A DNA stretch of 25,890 nucleotides from JAENVT01 sp031412355 (GTDB lineage Bacteria; Actinomycetota; Acidimicrobiia; Acidimicrobiales; Ilumatobacteraceae). The stretch's first letter is position 1, and every line of letters begins with the position of its first letter. The stretch lies in contig JANOCR010000180.1 in assembly GCA_031412355.1 (NCBI GenBank), positions 1 to 25,890 of the forward strand, in the 5' to 3' direction. Of the stretch, positions 14,947-22,679 are shown piece by piece. Below the pieces are notes generated by a model. That model was not told the DNA's origin. It saw only the letters and a list, made by a program, of their open reading frames with translations, and did not search any database. Position numbers and translations under genes: made by a program.

Positions 14947-16833
14947 ATGCTCGATGTCGTCTGGCTGATCCCCGCGTTCCCGCTCGCGGGTTTCGCGTTG
15001 ATCCTGTTGTTCGGTCGCCGGCTGGGCGATCCGAAGGCCGGGTACCTGGCAACTTTGATGTGCGGGGCAGCGTTCGTCGTCACCGCCGGCGTCTTCTTCG
15101 ACCTGTTGTCGCACTCGGCCGAAGAGCGCGAGCACGTCGACACCGTCTTCTCGTGGGTGCCGCTCGGCTCGTTGCAGGTCGACATGGCGTTCCTCGCGGA
15201 TCCGCTCAGCATCACCATGTGCCTCTTCGTCACGGGCATCGGCACGCTGATCCATCTCTACGCCGTCGGTTACATGCACGGCGATCCGCGCTTCTCGAAG
15301 TTCTTCCTGTACCTCAACCTGTTCGCCGTCAGCATGTTGCTGCTGGTGCTCGGCGAGAACATGCTCGTTACGTTCCTGGGCTGGGAAGGAGTGGGCACGT
15401 GCAGCTACCTGCTGATCTCGTTCTGGCACGAGCGGGAGAGCGCTGCTACCGCGGGGAAGAAGGCGTTCGTCACCAACCGGGTGGGTGACTGGGGCTTCAT
15501 GTTGGCGATGTTCTTCGCGTTCCAAGCCACCGGCACGCTGAGCTACATCGGTGTCAACGAGGCTGCGGGCACCATGGCTCAATCGACGGCGACGGCAATC
15601 GCCTTGCTCTGCTTCATCGGCGCGGTCGGCAAGAGTGCCCAGCTTCCGCTCTACCTGTGGTTGCCCGACGCGATGGAAGGGCCAACGCCGGTGTCGGCGC
15701 TGATCCATGCGGCGACGATGGTCACCGCCGGCGTGTTCCTGATGTGCCGCATGAGCCCGATTCTGGACGCCGCGTCGTCGTACGCACCGACCATCATCGC
15801 GATCGTCGGCGTGGCCACCGCGTTGTTCGCGGCCACGATCGCGGTCGCCCAGAACGACATCAAGAAGGTGTTGGCCTACTCGACGGTCAGCCAACTCGGA
15901 TACATGTTCCTGGCCGTTGGATCCGGCGCGTATACGGCGGCGATCTTCCACATGGTCACCCACGCGTTCTTCAAGGCTCTCCTCTTCCTGGGCTCTGGCG
16001 CCGTCATTCACGGGATGCACCACGAGCAAGACATGCGCCGCATGGGCGCGCTGCGCAAGGTCATGCCCGTCACGGCAGCGACGTTCATCGTCGGTTGGCT
16101 GGCCATCGCGGGGGTGCCACCGTTCGCCGGCTTCTGGAGCAAGGACGACATTCTGCTCGCGGCTTACGACAAGAGCCCCGTGTTGTGGATTCTCGGCCTG
16201 GTCACCGCGCTGCTGACCGCGTACTACATGACTCGTCAGGTGATCATGGTGTTCTACGGCGAGGCTCGCTGGCACGATGCGCACGAAGAGCACGGCGCGC
16301 ACGGCGACGCCGACCCCCACGAGAGCCCGGCGATCATGCTGTTGCCACTCGTCGTGCTGGCCGGGTTGTCGATCGTCGGCGGGGGTCTCAACCTTCCCTT
16401 CTCGCACACGACCGAGCGACTCGCCGTGTGGCTCGAACCTGTCATCGGTCTACACGAGAGCGAGACGGCCAAGGTGCCGTTGGCGGTGATCGCCACGGTC
16501 GTGGCGCTCCTCGGAATCGCGTTGTCGGTGATGGTCTACGCCAAACACAAGGCGAAGCCGGTCGAGCCACAGGTCCTGGCCGAGGGTTGGTATTACGACA
16601 GGACGGTCAGCAGGTTCATGGGTGGGCCCGGTCGCAAGGCGTTCGATGCGGCCGCCTGGTATGACGCGACCGTCGTGGATGGCGGCGTCAATGGCGTCGG
16701 TCGACTCGTCCGCGGCACTGCCCAGCGAATTCGCACGGTGCAAAGTGGCAACGTCCGCAACTACGCGGCTGCCGTCGGGGTCGGTGTCGTGTTGCTGCTC
16801 GCGTGGTTCGTCGTGGTGCGGGGCAGCCTGTGA
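14947..16833 (+). CDS. nuoL: NADH-quinone oxidoreductase subunit L
   Basis: A 628-residue antiporter-like subunit at the tip of the membrane arm. Key charged residues are E147 (GWEGVGTCSYLLI) and K229 (VGKSAQLPLYLWLPDAM), with NDIKKVLAYSTVSQLGYM further on. After the core come a histidine-rich, acidic loop (about 440-460, WHDAHEEHGAHGDADPHE) and the long lateral helix region with a final C-terminal helix. The start at 14947, preceded by GAAGGG at 14935-14940, gives the family N-terminus MLDVVWLIPAFPL; a reading from 14596 runs through nuoK in another frame. It overlaps nuoM by GTGA. Confidence 0.96.
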   Translation: MLDVVWLIPAFPLAGFALILLFGRRLGDPKAGYLATLMCGAAFVVTAGVFFDLLSHSAEEREHVDTVFSWVPLGSLQVDMAFLADPLSITMCLFVTGIGTLIHLYAVGYMHGDPRFSKFFLYLNLFAVSMLLLVLGENMLVTFLGWEGVGTCSYLLISFWHERESAATAGKKAFVTNRVGDWGFMLAMFFAFQATGTLSYIGVNEAAGTMAQSTATAIALLCFIGAVGKSAQLPLYLWLPDAMEGPTPVSALIHAATMVTAGVFLMCRMSPILDAASSYAPTIIAIVGVATALFAATIAVAQNDIKKVLAYSTVSQLGYMFLAVGSGAYTAAIFHMVTHAFFKALLFLGSGAVIHGMHHEQDMRRMGALRKVMPVTAATFIVGWLAIAGVPPFAGFWSKDDILLAAYDKSPVLWILGLVTALLTAYYMTRQVIMVFYGEARWHDAHEEHGAHGDADPHESPAIMLLPLVVLAGLSIVGGGLNLPFSHTTERLAVWLEPVIGLHESETAKVPLAVIATVVALLGIALSVMVYAKHKAKPVEPQVLAEGWYYDRTVSRFMGGPGRKAFDAAAWYDATVVDGGVNGVGRLVRGTAQRIRTVQSGNVRNYAAAVGVGVVLLLAWFVVVRGSL

Positions 16834-18344
16834 TCTCGTTTCCCATCCTCACGATGCTCGTCCTGGTGCCGACCGCAGGGTCACTGGTCGTCGCGGCATT
16901 CTCGAACCGGCGCCCGGAATGGGTGAAGCTGACTGCGTTGTTGACGAGCGTGCTCACCGGCGCGCTCAGCATTTGGGTGCTGGCCGCCTTCGACGAGGCC
17001 AACGCCGATTTCCAGTTCGTCAGCAAGCACGCGTGGATCAAGCCCTGGGGCATCTCGTGGCATCTCGGAGTCGACGGCATCTCGCTGTTTCTCGTCGTGC
17101 TGACCGGGGTGCTATTCCCGCTGGTCATCGCCGGCACCGATCCGCACCACGACCACAAGCGCTACCTGTCGTGGATGCTGCTGCTCGAAGCCGGACTGAT
17201 GGGCAGCTTCATCAGCCTCGATCTGTTCCTCTTCTTCGTCTTCTTCGAGATCGTGCTCGTCCCCATGTACTTCCTGATCGCCGGATGGGGATACGAGGGA
17301 CGCGTCCACGCAGCGATGAAGTTCTTCTTGTTCACCATGGTTGGCTCGGCGTTCATGCTCGTCGGCGTCATTGCGACGGCATTTCTTGCCAAGGGCAATG
17401 GGCCGCTGACCTTCGACCTCATCGAGTTGGCCAAGGCCGATTTCGCACCCACCACCGGCCGCTGGTTGTTCTTCGCGTTCGCGGTCGCCTTCGCGGTGAA
17501 GGTGCCCATCTTCCCGCTGCACACGTGGCTGCCCGACGCCCATACGCAGGCACCGACCGGTGGTTCGGTGATCCTCGCCGGCGTGATGTTGAAGCTGGGG
17601 ACGTACGGTCTTCTGCGGTTCGGGGTGTACCTGTTTCCCGAGGCCGCACTGTGGAGCCGCAGCCTGTGGCTGACCCTTGCCGTCATCGGCATCATCTACG
17701 GCGCGATCGTGGCCACGATGCAGAAGGACCTCAAACGATTGGTCGCGTACTCGTCGGTGGCCCACCTCGGTTTCATCGTGCTCGGCACGTTCGCGATGAC
17801 GACGCAATCGATCAGCGGCAGCGTGATGCAGAACATCAACCACGGCGTGTCGACCGGCGCGTTGTTCCTGTTGGTCGGGATGATCTACGAGCGCCGGCAC
17901 ACACGTGAGATCTCCGAGCTGAAGGGCTTGCAGAAAGTCGCCCCGATTTTCGCCGGTGTCTTCATGGTGGTAATGCTGTCGTCGATCGGCGTGCCCGGCC
18001 TGAACGGGTTTGTCGGCGAGTACCTGGTGTTGGTCGGGTCGTTCCTCACGGCCAGGTGGTGGACCGTAGTCGCCGCAACGGGCGTGATTCTTGCGGCGCT
18101 GTACCTGCTGTGGGCCTATCAGCGAGTGTTCCACGGCGAGCCCGACGAGGCCAACAAGGGCTTCGGCGAGTTGAAGGCTCGTGAAGCGGCAGTGCTGCTG
18201 CCACTGGTGGGCGTGATCGTTTTCACGGGCGTGTATCCCAAGCCAATGCTCGATCGCATCGAACCCAGCGTCAAGAGGCTGATCGAACACGTCAGCGATA
18301 AGACGTCGTACGTCGAGCCGCAGCCCGCTGAGGAAGCGCCATGA
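16830..18344 (+). CDS. nuoM: NADH-quinone oxidoreductase subunit M
   Basis: A 504-residue antiporter-like pump subunit. E140 (FFEIVLVPMYFLI) and K224 (FAVKVPIFPLHTWLPDAHTQ) are the conserved proton-channel pair, and the 'MQKDLKRLVAYSSVAHLGF' segment carries the second channel lysine. The start is GTG at 16830, overlapping the nuoL stop as GTGA; it gives ISFPILTMLVLVP at the N-terminus. An upstream alternative at 16803 would add nine basic residues with no support. It overlaps nuoN by ATGA. Confidence 0.96.
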   Translation: MISFPILTMLVLVPTAGSLVVAAFSNRRPEWVKLTALLTSVLTGALSIWVLAAFDEANADFQFVSKHAWIKPWGISWHLGVDGISLFLVVLTGVLFPLVIAGTDPHHDHKRYLSWMLLLEAGLMGSFISLDLFLFFVFFEIVLVPMYFLIAGWGYEGRVHAAMKFFLFTMVGSAFMLVGVIATAFLAKGNGPLTFDLIELAKADFAPTTGRWLFFAFAVAFAVKVPIFPLHTWLPDAHTQAPTGGSVILAGVMLKLGTYGLLRFGVYLFPEAALWSRSLWLTLAVIGIIYGAIVATMQKDLKRLVAYSSVAHLGFIVLGTFAMTTQSISGSVMQNINHGVSTGALFLLVGMIYERRHTREISELKGLQKVAPIFAGVFMVVMLSSIGVPGLNGFVGEYLVLVGSFLTARWWTVVAATGVILAALYLLWAYQRVFHGEPDEANKGFGELKAREAAVLLPLVGVIVFTGVYPKPMLDRIEPSVKRLIEHVSDKTSYVEPQPAEEAP

Positions 18345-19873
18345 TCGCCGCCGCCGACCCGATCCTGGTGGGGCCCTCCGTCGATTGGTTCGCACTCAGC
18401 CCGATTCTGGTGCTGTTGGGTGCAGCCATGTTGTTGCTGGTCGTGGGCTCGCTCGTCCCACGGTGGCCGCGCCATCTGTACGCCATGTTCACCGCTGCCG
18501 CGGGACTGGCCTCGATGATCCTGTGCTTCTTCTTGTGGGACGACATCACCGACGATGGTGCTTCCACGCTGGTTGGCGACGCCCTGCGCTTCGACGTGTT
18601 CTCGATGTTCATCACCATCACCATCGCCGTGTCCATCGTGCTGGTGGCTTTCGTCACCGACGACTACCTTCGTCGCGAAGAGCTCGACGGCCCCGAGGTC
18701 TACGCCCTGTACCTGCTTGCCGCGATCGGTGGCGTGGTGATGGGGTCGGCCAACGATCTCGTCGTGCTCTTCCTGGGCCTCGAGATCTTGTCGATCGCCA
18801 TGTACGTGATGGCCGCCAGTCACCGCAAGCGCATCGAAAGCCAAGAGAGCGGCATCAAGTACTTCATCCTCGGCGGCTTCTCGTCGGCGTTCTTCTTGTA
18901 TGGCATCGCCATGGTCTATGGCACTGCCGGAAGCACCAACTTCACCAAGATCGTCGCCTCGTTCAACGCCAGCGTTCCCGCAGAACGGCACGACGCGTTC
19001 ATCCTCGCCGGTGTGGCTCTTTTACTGGTCGGCCTGGGATTCAAGATCGCCGCCGTGCCGTTCCACTTCTGGGCGCCCGACGTCTATCAAGGCGCGCCCA
19101 CACCCGTCACGTCGTTCATGGCTTCGGTAGGCAAGGTTGCCGCGTTCGGGGCGATGTTGCGCGTGCTGATCTACGCGCTGCCACATTGGCGCGACGACTA
19201 TCGGCCAATCGTGTGGGCGCTCGCCGTGTTGACGGTCGTGGTCGGGTCGGTGATGGCGGTCGTGCAGACCAACGTCAAGCGCATGCTGGCGTTCTCGTCG
19301 GTCAGCCATGCCGGGTTCATTCTCATCGGTGTCGAAGCGGCGGCGCATCGGGCCGGCCAGCCCGATGCCGGCAACGGCGTGCCGTCGGCGTTGTTGTATC
19401 TGCTGCTGTACTCGGTGCTGGTGATCGGCACGTTCTCGGTCGTCACCATGGTCGGTCGCACCGGTGACGCCGACACCGAACTGATCTCGTTCCGTGGCCT
19501 GGGCAAGTCGCATCCGATGATCGCCCTGGCCATGACCGTGCTGCTGCTCGCCCAAGCCGGGGTGCCGCTGACGTCGGGCTTCGTCGCCAAGTTCGGCGTG
19601 ATTCAAGCGGCGGTCGAAGAGCACAGCTACGCCATCGCCATCGTGGCCATGGTCGCCTCCGTGATCGCCGCGTTCCTGTATCTCCGCATCATGATCTCGA
19701 TGTGGGTCACCGAGCCCGAGTCCGGCGACGCGGATCGCGAGCCCGTGCGAGTACCCGTGTGGACCGGCGTGGCACTGGCTCTGTCGGTCGGGTTCACTCT
19801 GGCCGTGGGCTTCTACCCATCGTGGCTGATCGACGCCGCCAAGGCCACCGTGACAGCCGTCCCCGCCCCATAA
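18341..19873 (+). CDS. nuoN: NADH-quinone oxidoreductase subunit N
   Basis: A 510-residue antiporter-like subunit and the last gene of the complex I set. E148 (LGLEILSIAMYVM) and K235 (GFKIAAVPFHFWAPDVYQG) are the conserved charged pair, followed by VKRMLAFSSVSHAGFIL. It ends with TAA at 19871-19873. No nuo gene or other plus-strand gene follows; the palindromic array begins 28 bases on, so the operon most likely ends here. Confidence 0.97.
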   Translation: MIAAADPILVGPSVDWFALSPILVLLGAAMLLLVVGSLVPRWPRHLYAMFTAAAGLASMILCFFLWDDITDDGASTLVGDALRFDVFSMFITITIAVSIVLVAFVTDDYLRREELDGPEVYALYLLAAIGGVVMGSANDLVVLFLGLEILSIAMYVMAASHRKRIESQESGIKYFILGGFSSAFFLYGIAMVYGTAGSTNFTKIVASFNASVPAERHDAFILAGVALLLVGLGFKIAAVPFHFWAPDVYQGAPTPVTSFMASVGKVAAFGAMLRVLIYALPHWRDDYRPIVWALAVLTVVVGSVMAVVQTNVKRMLAFSSVSHAGFILIGVEAAAHRAGQPDAGNGVPSALLYLLLYSVLVIGTFSVVTMVGRTGDADTELISFRGLGKSHPMIALAMTVLLLAQAGVPLTSGFVAKFGVIQAAVEEHSYAIAIVAMVASVIAAFLYLRIMISMWVTEPESGDADREPVRVPVWTGVALALSVGFTLAVGFYPSWLIDAAKATVTAVPAP

Positions 19874-19901
19874 CTCGCCCGCCCCCCGGTCCCCGCCCGT
19901 C

Positions 19902-20047
19902 GGGCGCGAGATTTGCCAACCGTGGCGTGTTGCCGCGCCCACAAAAGTGTGTGGGCGCGAGATTTGCCAACCGTGGCGTGTTGCCGCGCCCACAAAGGTA
20001 GGTGAGCGCGGGGCGTGCCATCTCTCCCGCCGCGTGAAGTCGCTCCC
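19902..20047 (+). repeat. Palindromic repeat array A (three units, 51-base period)
   Basis: Two identical 39-base palindromic units at 19902-19940 and 19953-19991 (identity runs to 44 bases with the trailing ACAAA), and a diverged third unit at 20004-20047 that starts in exact register. Units step by 51 bases with 12-base spacers. Each good unit has outer arms GGGCGCG and CGCGCCC, an inner stem GCCA/TGGC around ACCG, and GTG after the inner stem. The array lies between the convergent ends of nuoN and the DUF559-type gene, so it could fold in RNA and act as a terminator for either. There is no T-run, so a classical intrinsic terminator is not shown. Confidence 0.9.
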
Positions 20048-20062
20048 AATGAGGCGGGTGGG

Positions 20063-20938
20063 TCATGCCGCCGCCGCGAGGCGGGTGAGGATCTGGCCGA
20101 TGTCGGCCACCGCGTCGCTGAGACCACCGTTGACATCTATCTCGGTGATGCGTGCCGAGGTCCAACCCATGGTCGTCAGCTTCCGATCGCGACCCTTGTC
20201 GGCGTGCGATTCGACAGCGCCGTCGTGCCAGGCGGGGTGATCGACCTCGACGGCCAGCATCACACCTGGCCAGGCGAAGTCGATGGAGATGTCGCGGTCG
20301 GGAAGGCGCATCGGGAACTGTGTGAACGGCGCTGCGAGGCCCTGCCTGGCCATCTCCTCGAGCACCTTGACCTCGAGGTTGGACTGCAGCGCCGCCCTCC
20401 ACGCCGGACGTGCTCGGACGACGCTGAGCATGGTCTTCGAGCCTGGCCGGTTGTGGTGGTAGAGCCGTTGCAGGGTGTCGGTCAGCGTTCCGAAGGTCAG
20501 CCTGTTCTCGTTCAAGACCTGCTCGAGCACCGAGGCTGTTGCTTCACTGCCGATCATGTCGGCACTGTCGAAGACTGTGCGCGGAGGGCTCGTCAGGCGG
20601 ATGCCGTCGGGGCGCTGCACGATGTCGACGGGGTCGATGCGCCGACAGCGGTGCACCACCACGTTTTCCATCTGCGGAGAACTGCCGTGCGGCACAAGCA
20701 CGTGAATCCTGGGGTCGGTCATCCGCCGCAGCCCCCACAGCTGACCTGCCGTCGTGAAGCCGATCATCGCCGCGGGATTTCGTGCGCACACGGCTGCCAG
20801 GATCTGCTCGCGATTGCAGGGCCACTGGGCACTTCGAAACACGCCCGGCAGCATCGTGATGAATGCGCCATCGCCGACGAGATTCGCGAGCGTTCGAGGG
20901 GGACAACCGAGTTCGATCAGACGGCTCGTCGAGATCAC
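20063..20938 (-). CDS. AbiEi-antitoxin-like/DUF559 protein with Vsr-type nuclease fold
   Basis: A 291-residue protein. Residues 1-70 look like the winged-helix start of AbiEi-type antitoxin-like proteins, with LIELGCPPRTLANLV and LPGVFR. The C-terminal part (about 170-280) looks like a DUF559/Vsr-type PD-(D/E)xK fold: E179, D220 in ISIDF, E231-V-D233 in the AVEVDH strand, and DRKLTTMGW (251-259). The likely activity is DNA binding or cleavage, but substrate and role are unknown. The start is GTG at 20938; an in-frame TAA two codons upstream rules out a longer form, and only a weak AAGG precedes it. No toxin partner adjoins it. Palindromic arrays flank it on both sides. The same family occurs in many copies in actinomycete genomes as lone genes. 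Confidence 0.75.
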   Translation of the reverse strand: MISTSRLIELGCPPRTLANLVGDGAFITMLPGVFRSAQWPCNREQILAAVCARNPAAMIGFTTAGQLWGLRRMTDPRIHVLVPHGSSPQMENVVVHRCRRIDPVDIVQRPDGIRLTSPPRTVFDSADMIGSEATASVLEQVLNENRLTFGTLTDTLQRLYHHNRPGSKTMLSVVRARPAWRAALQSNLEVKVLEEMARQGLAAPFTQFPMRLPDRDISIDFAWPGVMLAVEVDHPAWHDGAVESHADKGRDRKLTTMGWTSARITEIDVNGGLSDAVADIGQILTRLAAAA

Positions 20939-21085
20939 GCCTTAATGGCTGCTGAGGAACGAATCGACGGCGACTTTCCATTCACGACCCACGGGGCACC
21001 TCCGTCACGTTCGTGCTGATGTGTCGGGGGAAGCCGATCGCCACCCTATGGGCTTCGCGTCGCCCTGCCTCACCGCACTGCCATT

Positions 21086-21175
21086 GGGCGCGAGAATTGC
21101 CGTATACGGCGTGATGGCGCGCCCGTAAGACGGTGAGGGCGCGACCAGTGCTGCCGGTGGCGTGATATCGCGCCC
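21086..21175 (+). repeat. Palindromic repeat array B (two units, 51-base period)
   Basis: Two further 39-base units of the array A family at 21086-21124 and 21137-21175, again exactly 51 bases apart with a 12-base spacer, and in the same orientation as array A. The outer GGGCGCG/CGCGCCC arms are unchanged. The inner stem changes in step: GCCG/CGGC around TATA in the first unit, GCTG/TGGC (G-T pairs) around CCGG in the second. It lies in the 270-base gap between the DUF559-type gene and the amidotransferase gene, both on the minus strand. Nothing else is recognisable in that gap. Confidence 0.88.
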
Positions 21176-21208
21176 GACCCGTGATCGGCGGAGGGGTGGC
21201 GGCTGGGG

Positions 21209-21901
21209 TTAGCTGGCTTGGCGGATCAGCTCGTCGAAGAGGCCCTGTTGCTGCGGGTCGTCGGCAGCGGAGTCCTCCGGATGCCACTGGGTGCCGACGA
21301 TCCATCGCGCTCCGTCGAGCTCGACAGCATGGACGATGCCGCTGGCATGTCGCCCGACGACACCGAGGCCCTGACCAAGTGTGTCGAGCGCTTGGTGATG
21401 CACGCAATGGCATCGCCCCGGCGTCTCGGTGCCCATGGCTTTGGCGATGCGCGACCCAGCGTCGAGATCATTGGCGGTGAACTGCATCCAGTGATCTTCG
21501 CTGCCGATGTCTTGCACGAGCGTGCCGCCGAGGGCAACGTTCAGCACCTGTAGACCTCGGCAGATCGCCAAGACCGGCTTGTCGGCCTCGATCGCCGCAG
21601 CGACCATCGCCAGCTCCATCGCGTCGTGTTCCGGGACGATGCCGTACAGCGACTCCTCGGTGGCTTCCTGCCCGTACCGACGTGGATCGATATCGCCGCC
21701 GCCGTGAAACACGACTGCATCGCACCGGCGCAGCAGGGAGGGGATGTCGTCGACCAGACCGGGGATCGGCGGCAACATCAAGGGGATCCCGCCGCCTCGT
21801 TCGACGCTGCGAAAGTAGGCCTGGCCTGCGGCGAACGGCTTGCCGCGCACGCCTTGCGCTTCGTCGGACCGGCGGCCGACGATAACGACGAGAGGATTCA
21901 C
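21209..21901 (-). CDS. PuuD-type class I glutamine amidotransferase, copy 1
   Basis: A 230-residue class I glutamine amidotransferase of the gamma-glutamyl-GABA hydrolase (PuuD) family, which hydrolyses gamma-glutamyl amides in the cytoplasm. The catalytic triad is C114 (ICRGLQVLN), H207 and E209 (QWHPED). GGGDIDPRRYGQE (67-79) is the family signature. The start is GTG at 21901, four bases after the stop of the upstream paralogue, which implies coupling. Longer readings up to 22045 only copy the end of that gene in another frame. Close similarity to copy 2 marks a tandem duplication. The true substrate is not shown; PuuD activity is the family's best-known example. Confidence 0.85.
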   Translation of the reverse strand: MNPLVVIVGRRSDEAQGVRGKPFAAGQAYFRSVERGGGIPLMLPPIPGLVDDIPSLLRRCDAVVFHGGGDIDPRRYGQEATEESLYGIVPEHDAMELAMVAAAIEADKPVLAICRGLQVLNVALGGTLVQDIGSEDHWMQFTANDLDAGSRIAKAMGTETPGRCHCVHHQALDTLGQGLGVVGRHASGIVHAVELDGARWIVGTQWHPEDSAADDPQQQGLFDELIRQAS

Positions 21902-21905
21902 GCAG

Positions 21906-22613
21906 TCAGTGTAAGCCCGCTCGTCGGACGAGCTCGTTGTATATCGCCTGCTGCTGAGGCTGGCGGGTTGCGGTGTCTTCTGGGTGCCATTGCAGCCCGA
22001 CGACCCATGCTTTCGACGGCAGCTCCACCGCCTCGAGCTGGCCATCCTCGGAGTACCCGATCGGCACGAGGCCGTCGCCCAGCCGGTCGATGCCTTGGTG
22101 GTGCACCGAGTGGCAATGGTCGAGGTGGGTGTCGCCGACCAGTTCGGCGATGATCGAACCCTCGACGAGCTTCACGGAGTGCTCGCGCATCCAGTGTTCG
22201 TCGTTGCCGATGTCTTGCACCAACGAGCCCCCCAGCACGATGTTCAACACCTGCATGCCTCGGCAGAGGGCAAGCATGGGCAGGTCGAGTTCCAGGGCCG
22301 CGCTGGCGATGGCCATGTCGAGCTCATCGTTGGCGGCAACGATTCCGTAGAGCGACTCCTCGGTGGCCTCTTGTCCGTAGCAGCGCGGATCGATGTCGCC
22401 TCCACCCGGCAGCAGCACTCCGTCGAAGTGCTGCAACACCGTGAGGGCGTTGATCGACAACTCGTGGATCGGCGGCACCAACACGGGCACGCCGCCGGCA
22501 CGGGCGACCGCCCGGCTGTACGGCTGGCTGCTGGAGAAGGCATCGCGCTTGCCTTCGTCGCTGAAGGTCAGCACCCGGGCGCAGACTGCGATCAGCGGCG
22601 GCGGTTGACTCAT
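21906..22613 (-). CDS. PuuD-type class I glutamine amidotransferase, copy 2
   Basis: A 235-residue paralogue of the next gene, first of the two in transcription order. The triad is C117 (LCRGMQVLN), H210 and E212 (QWHPED); GGGDIDPRCYGQEATEE matches copy 1 almost exactly. The ATG at 22613 gives the family N-terminus (SQPPPLIAVCARV). A reading from 22904 would add 97 residues that overlap the divergent TIM-barrel gene and lack homology. The two copies differ mainly in the N-terminal quarter and in the loop before the catalytic histidine, which suggests different acyl-acceptor specificity. No other puu pathway gene is present. Confidence 0.87.
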   Translation of the reverse strand: MSQPPPLIAVCARVLTFSDEGKRDAFSSSQPYSRAVARAGGVPVLVPPIHELSINALTVLQHFDGVLLPGGGDIDPRCYGQEATEESLYGIVAANDELDMAIASAALELDLPMLALCRGMQVLNIVLGGSLVQDIGNDEHWMREHSVKLVEGSIIAELVGDTHLDHCHSVHHQGIDRLGDGLVPIGYSEDGQLEAVELPSKAWVVGLQWHPEDTATRQPQQQAIYNELVRRAGLH

Positions 22614-22623
22614 GGCAACGCCA

Positions 22624-22629
22624 AGTGTA
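22624..22629 (-). promoter_or_regulatory. Candidate -10 element for the amidotransferase pair
   Basis: TACACT (minus strand) fits the TANNNT -10 form and lies 10 bases before the ATG at 22613, so the transcript would have almost no leader. A TTGACA lies only two bases further upstream (22637-22632), too close to be its -35 partner. It sits in the 66-base gap between divergent genes. No convincing -10 was seen for the plus-strand gene. Confidence 0.3.
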
Positions 22630-22679
22630 GGTGTCAAGATGTTCGCCAGCTTCCAGTCGCAGATCGGGGGTCGGAGCTC

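Noticed and set aside
14542..16407. Minus-strand open frame (621 codons) opposite nuoJ-nuoL
   Set aside because: Its composition is dominated by His, Arg, Gln and Asp, typical of antisense of membrane-protein genes; the plus-strand genes have complete signatures.
19902..19991. Classical rho-independent terminator after nuoN
   Set aside because: The hairpins are strong but no T-run follows on either strand; a termination role remains possible but is not shown.
19902..20047. CRISPR array
   Set aside because: Repeats are 39 bases but spacers are only 12 bases and resemble one another; there are two or three units per array and no cas gene.
20015..21019. Plus-strand open frame (334 codons) across the DUF559-type gene
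   Set aside because: The minus-strand reading has coherent winged-helix and nuclease-fold motifs; the plus reading has none and runs through repeat units.
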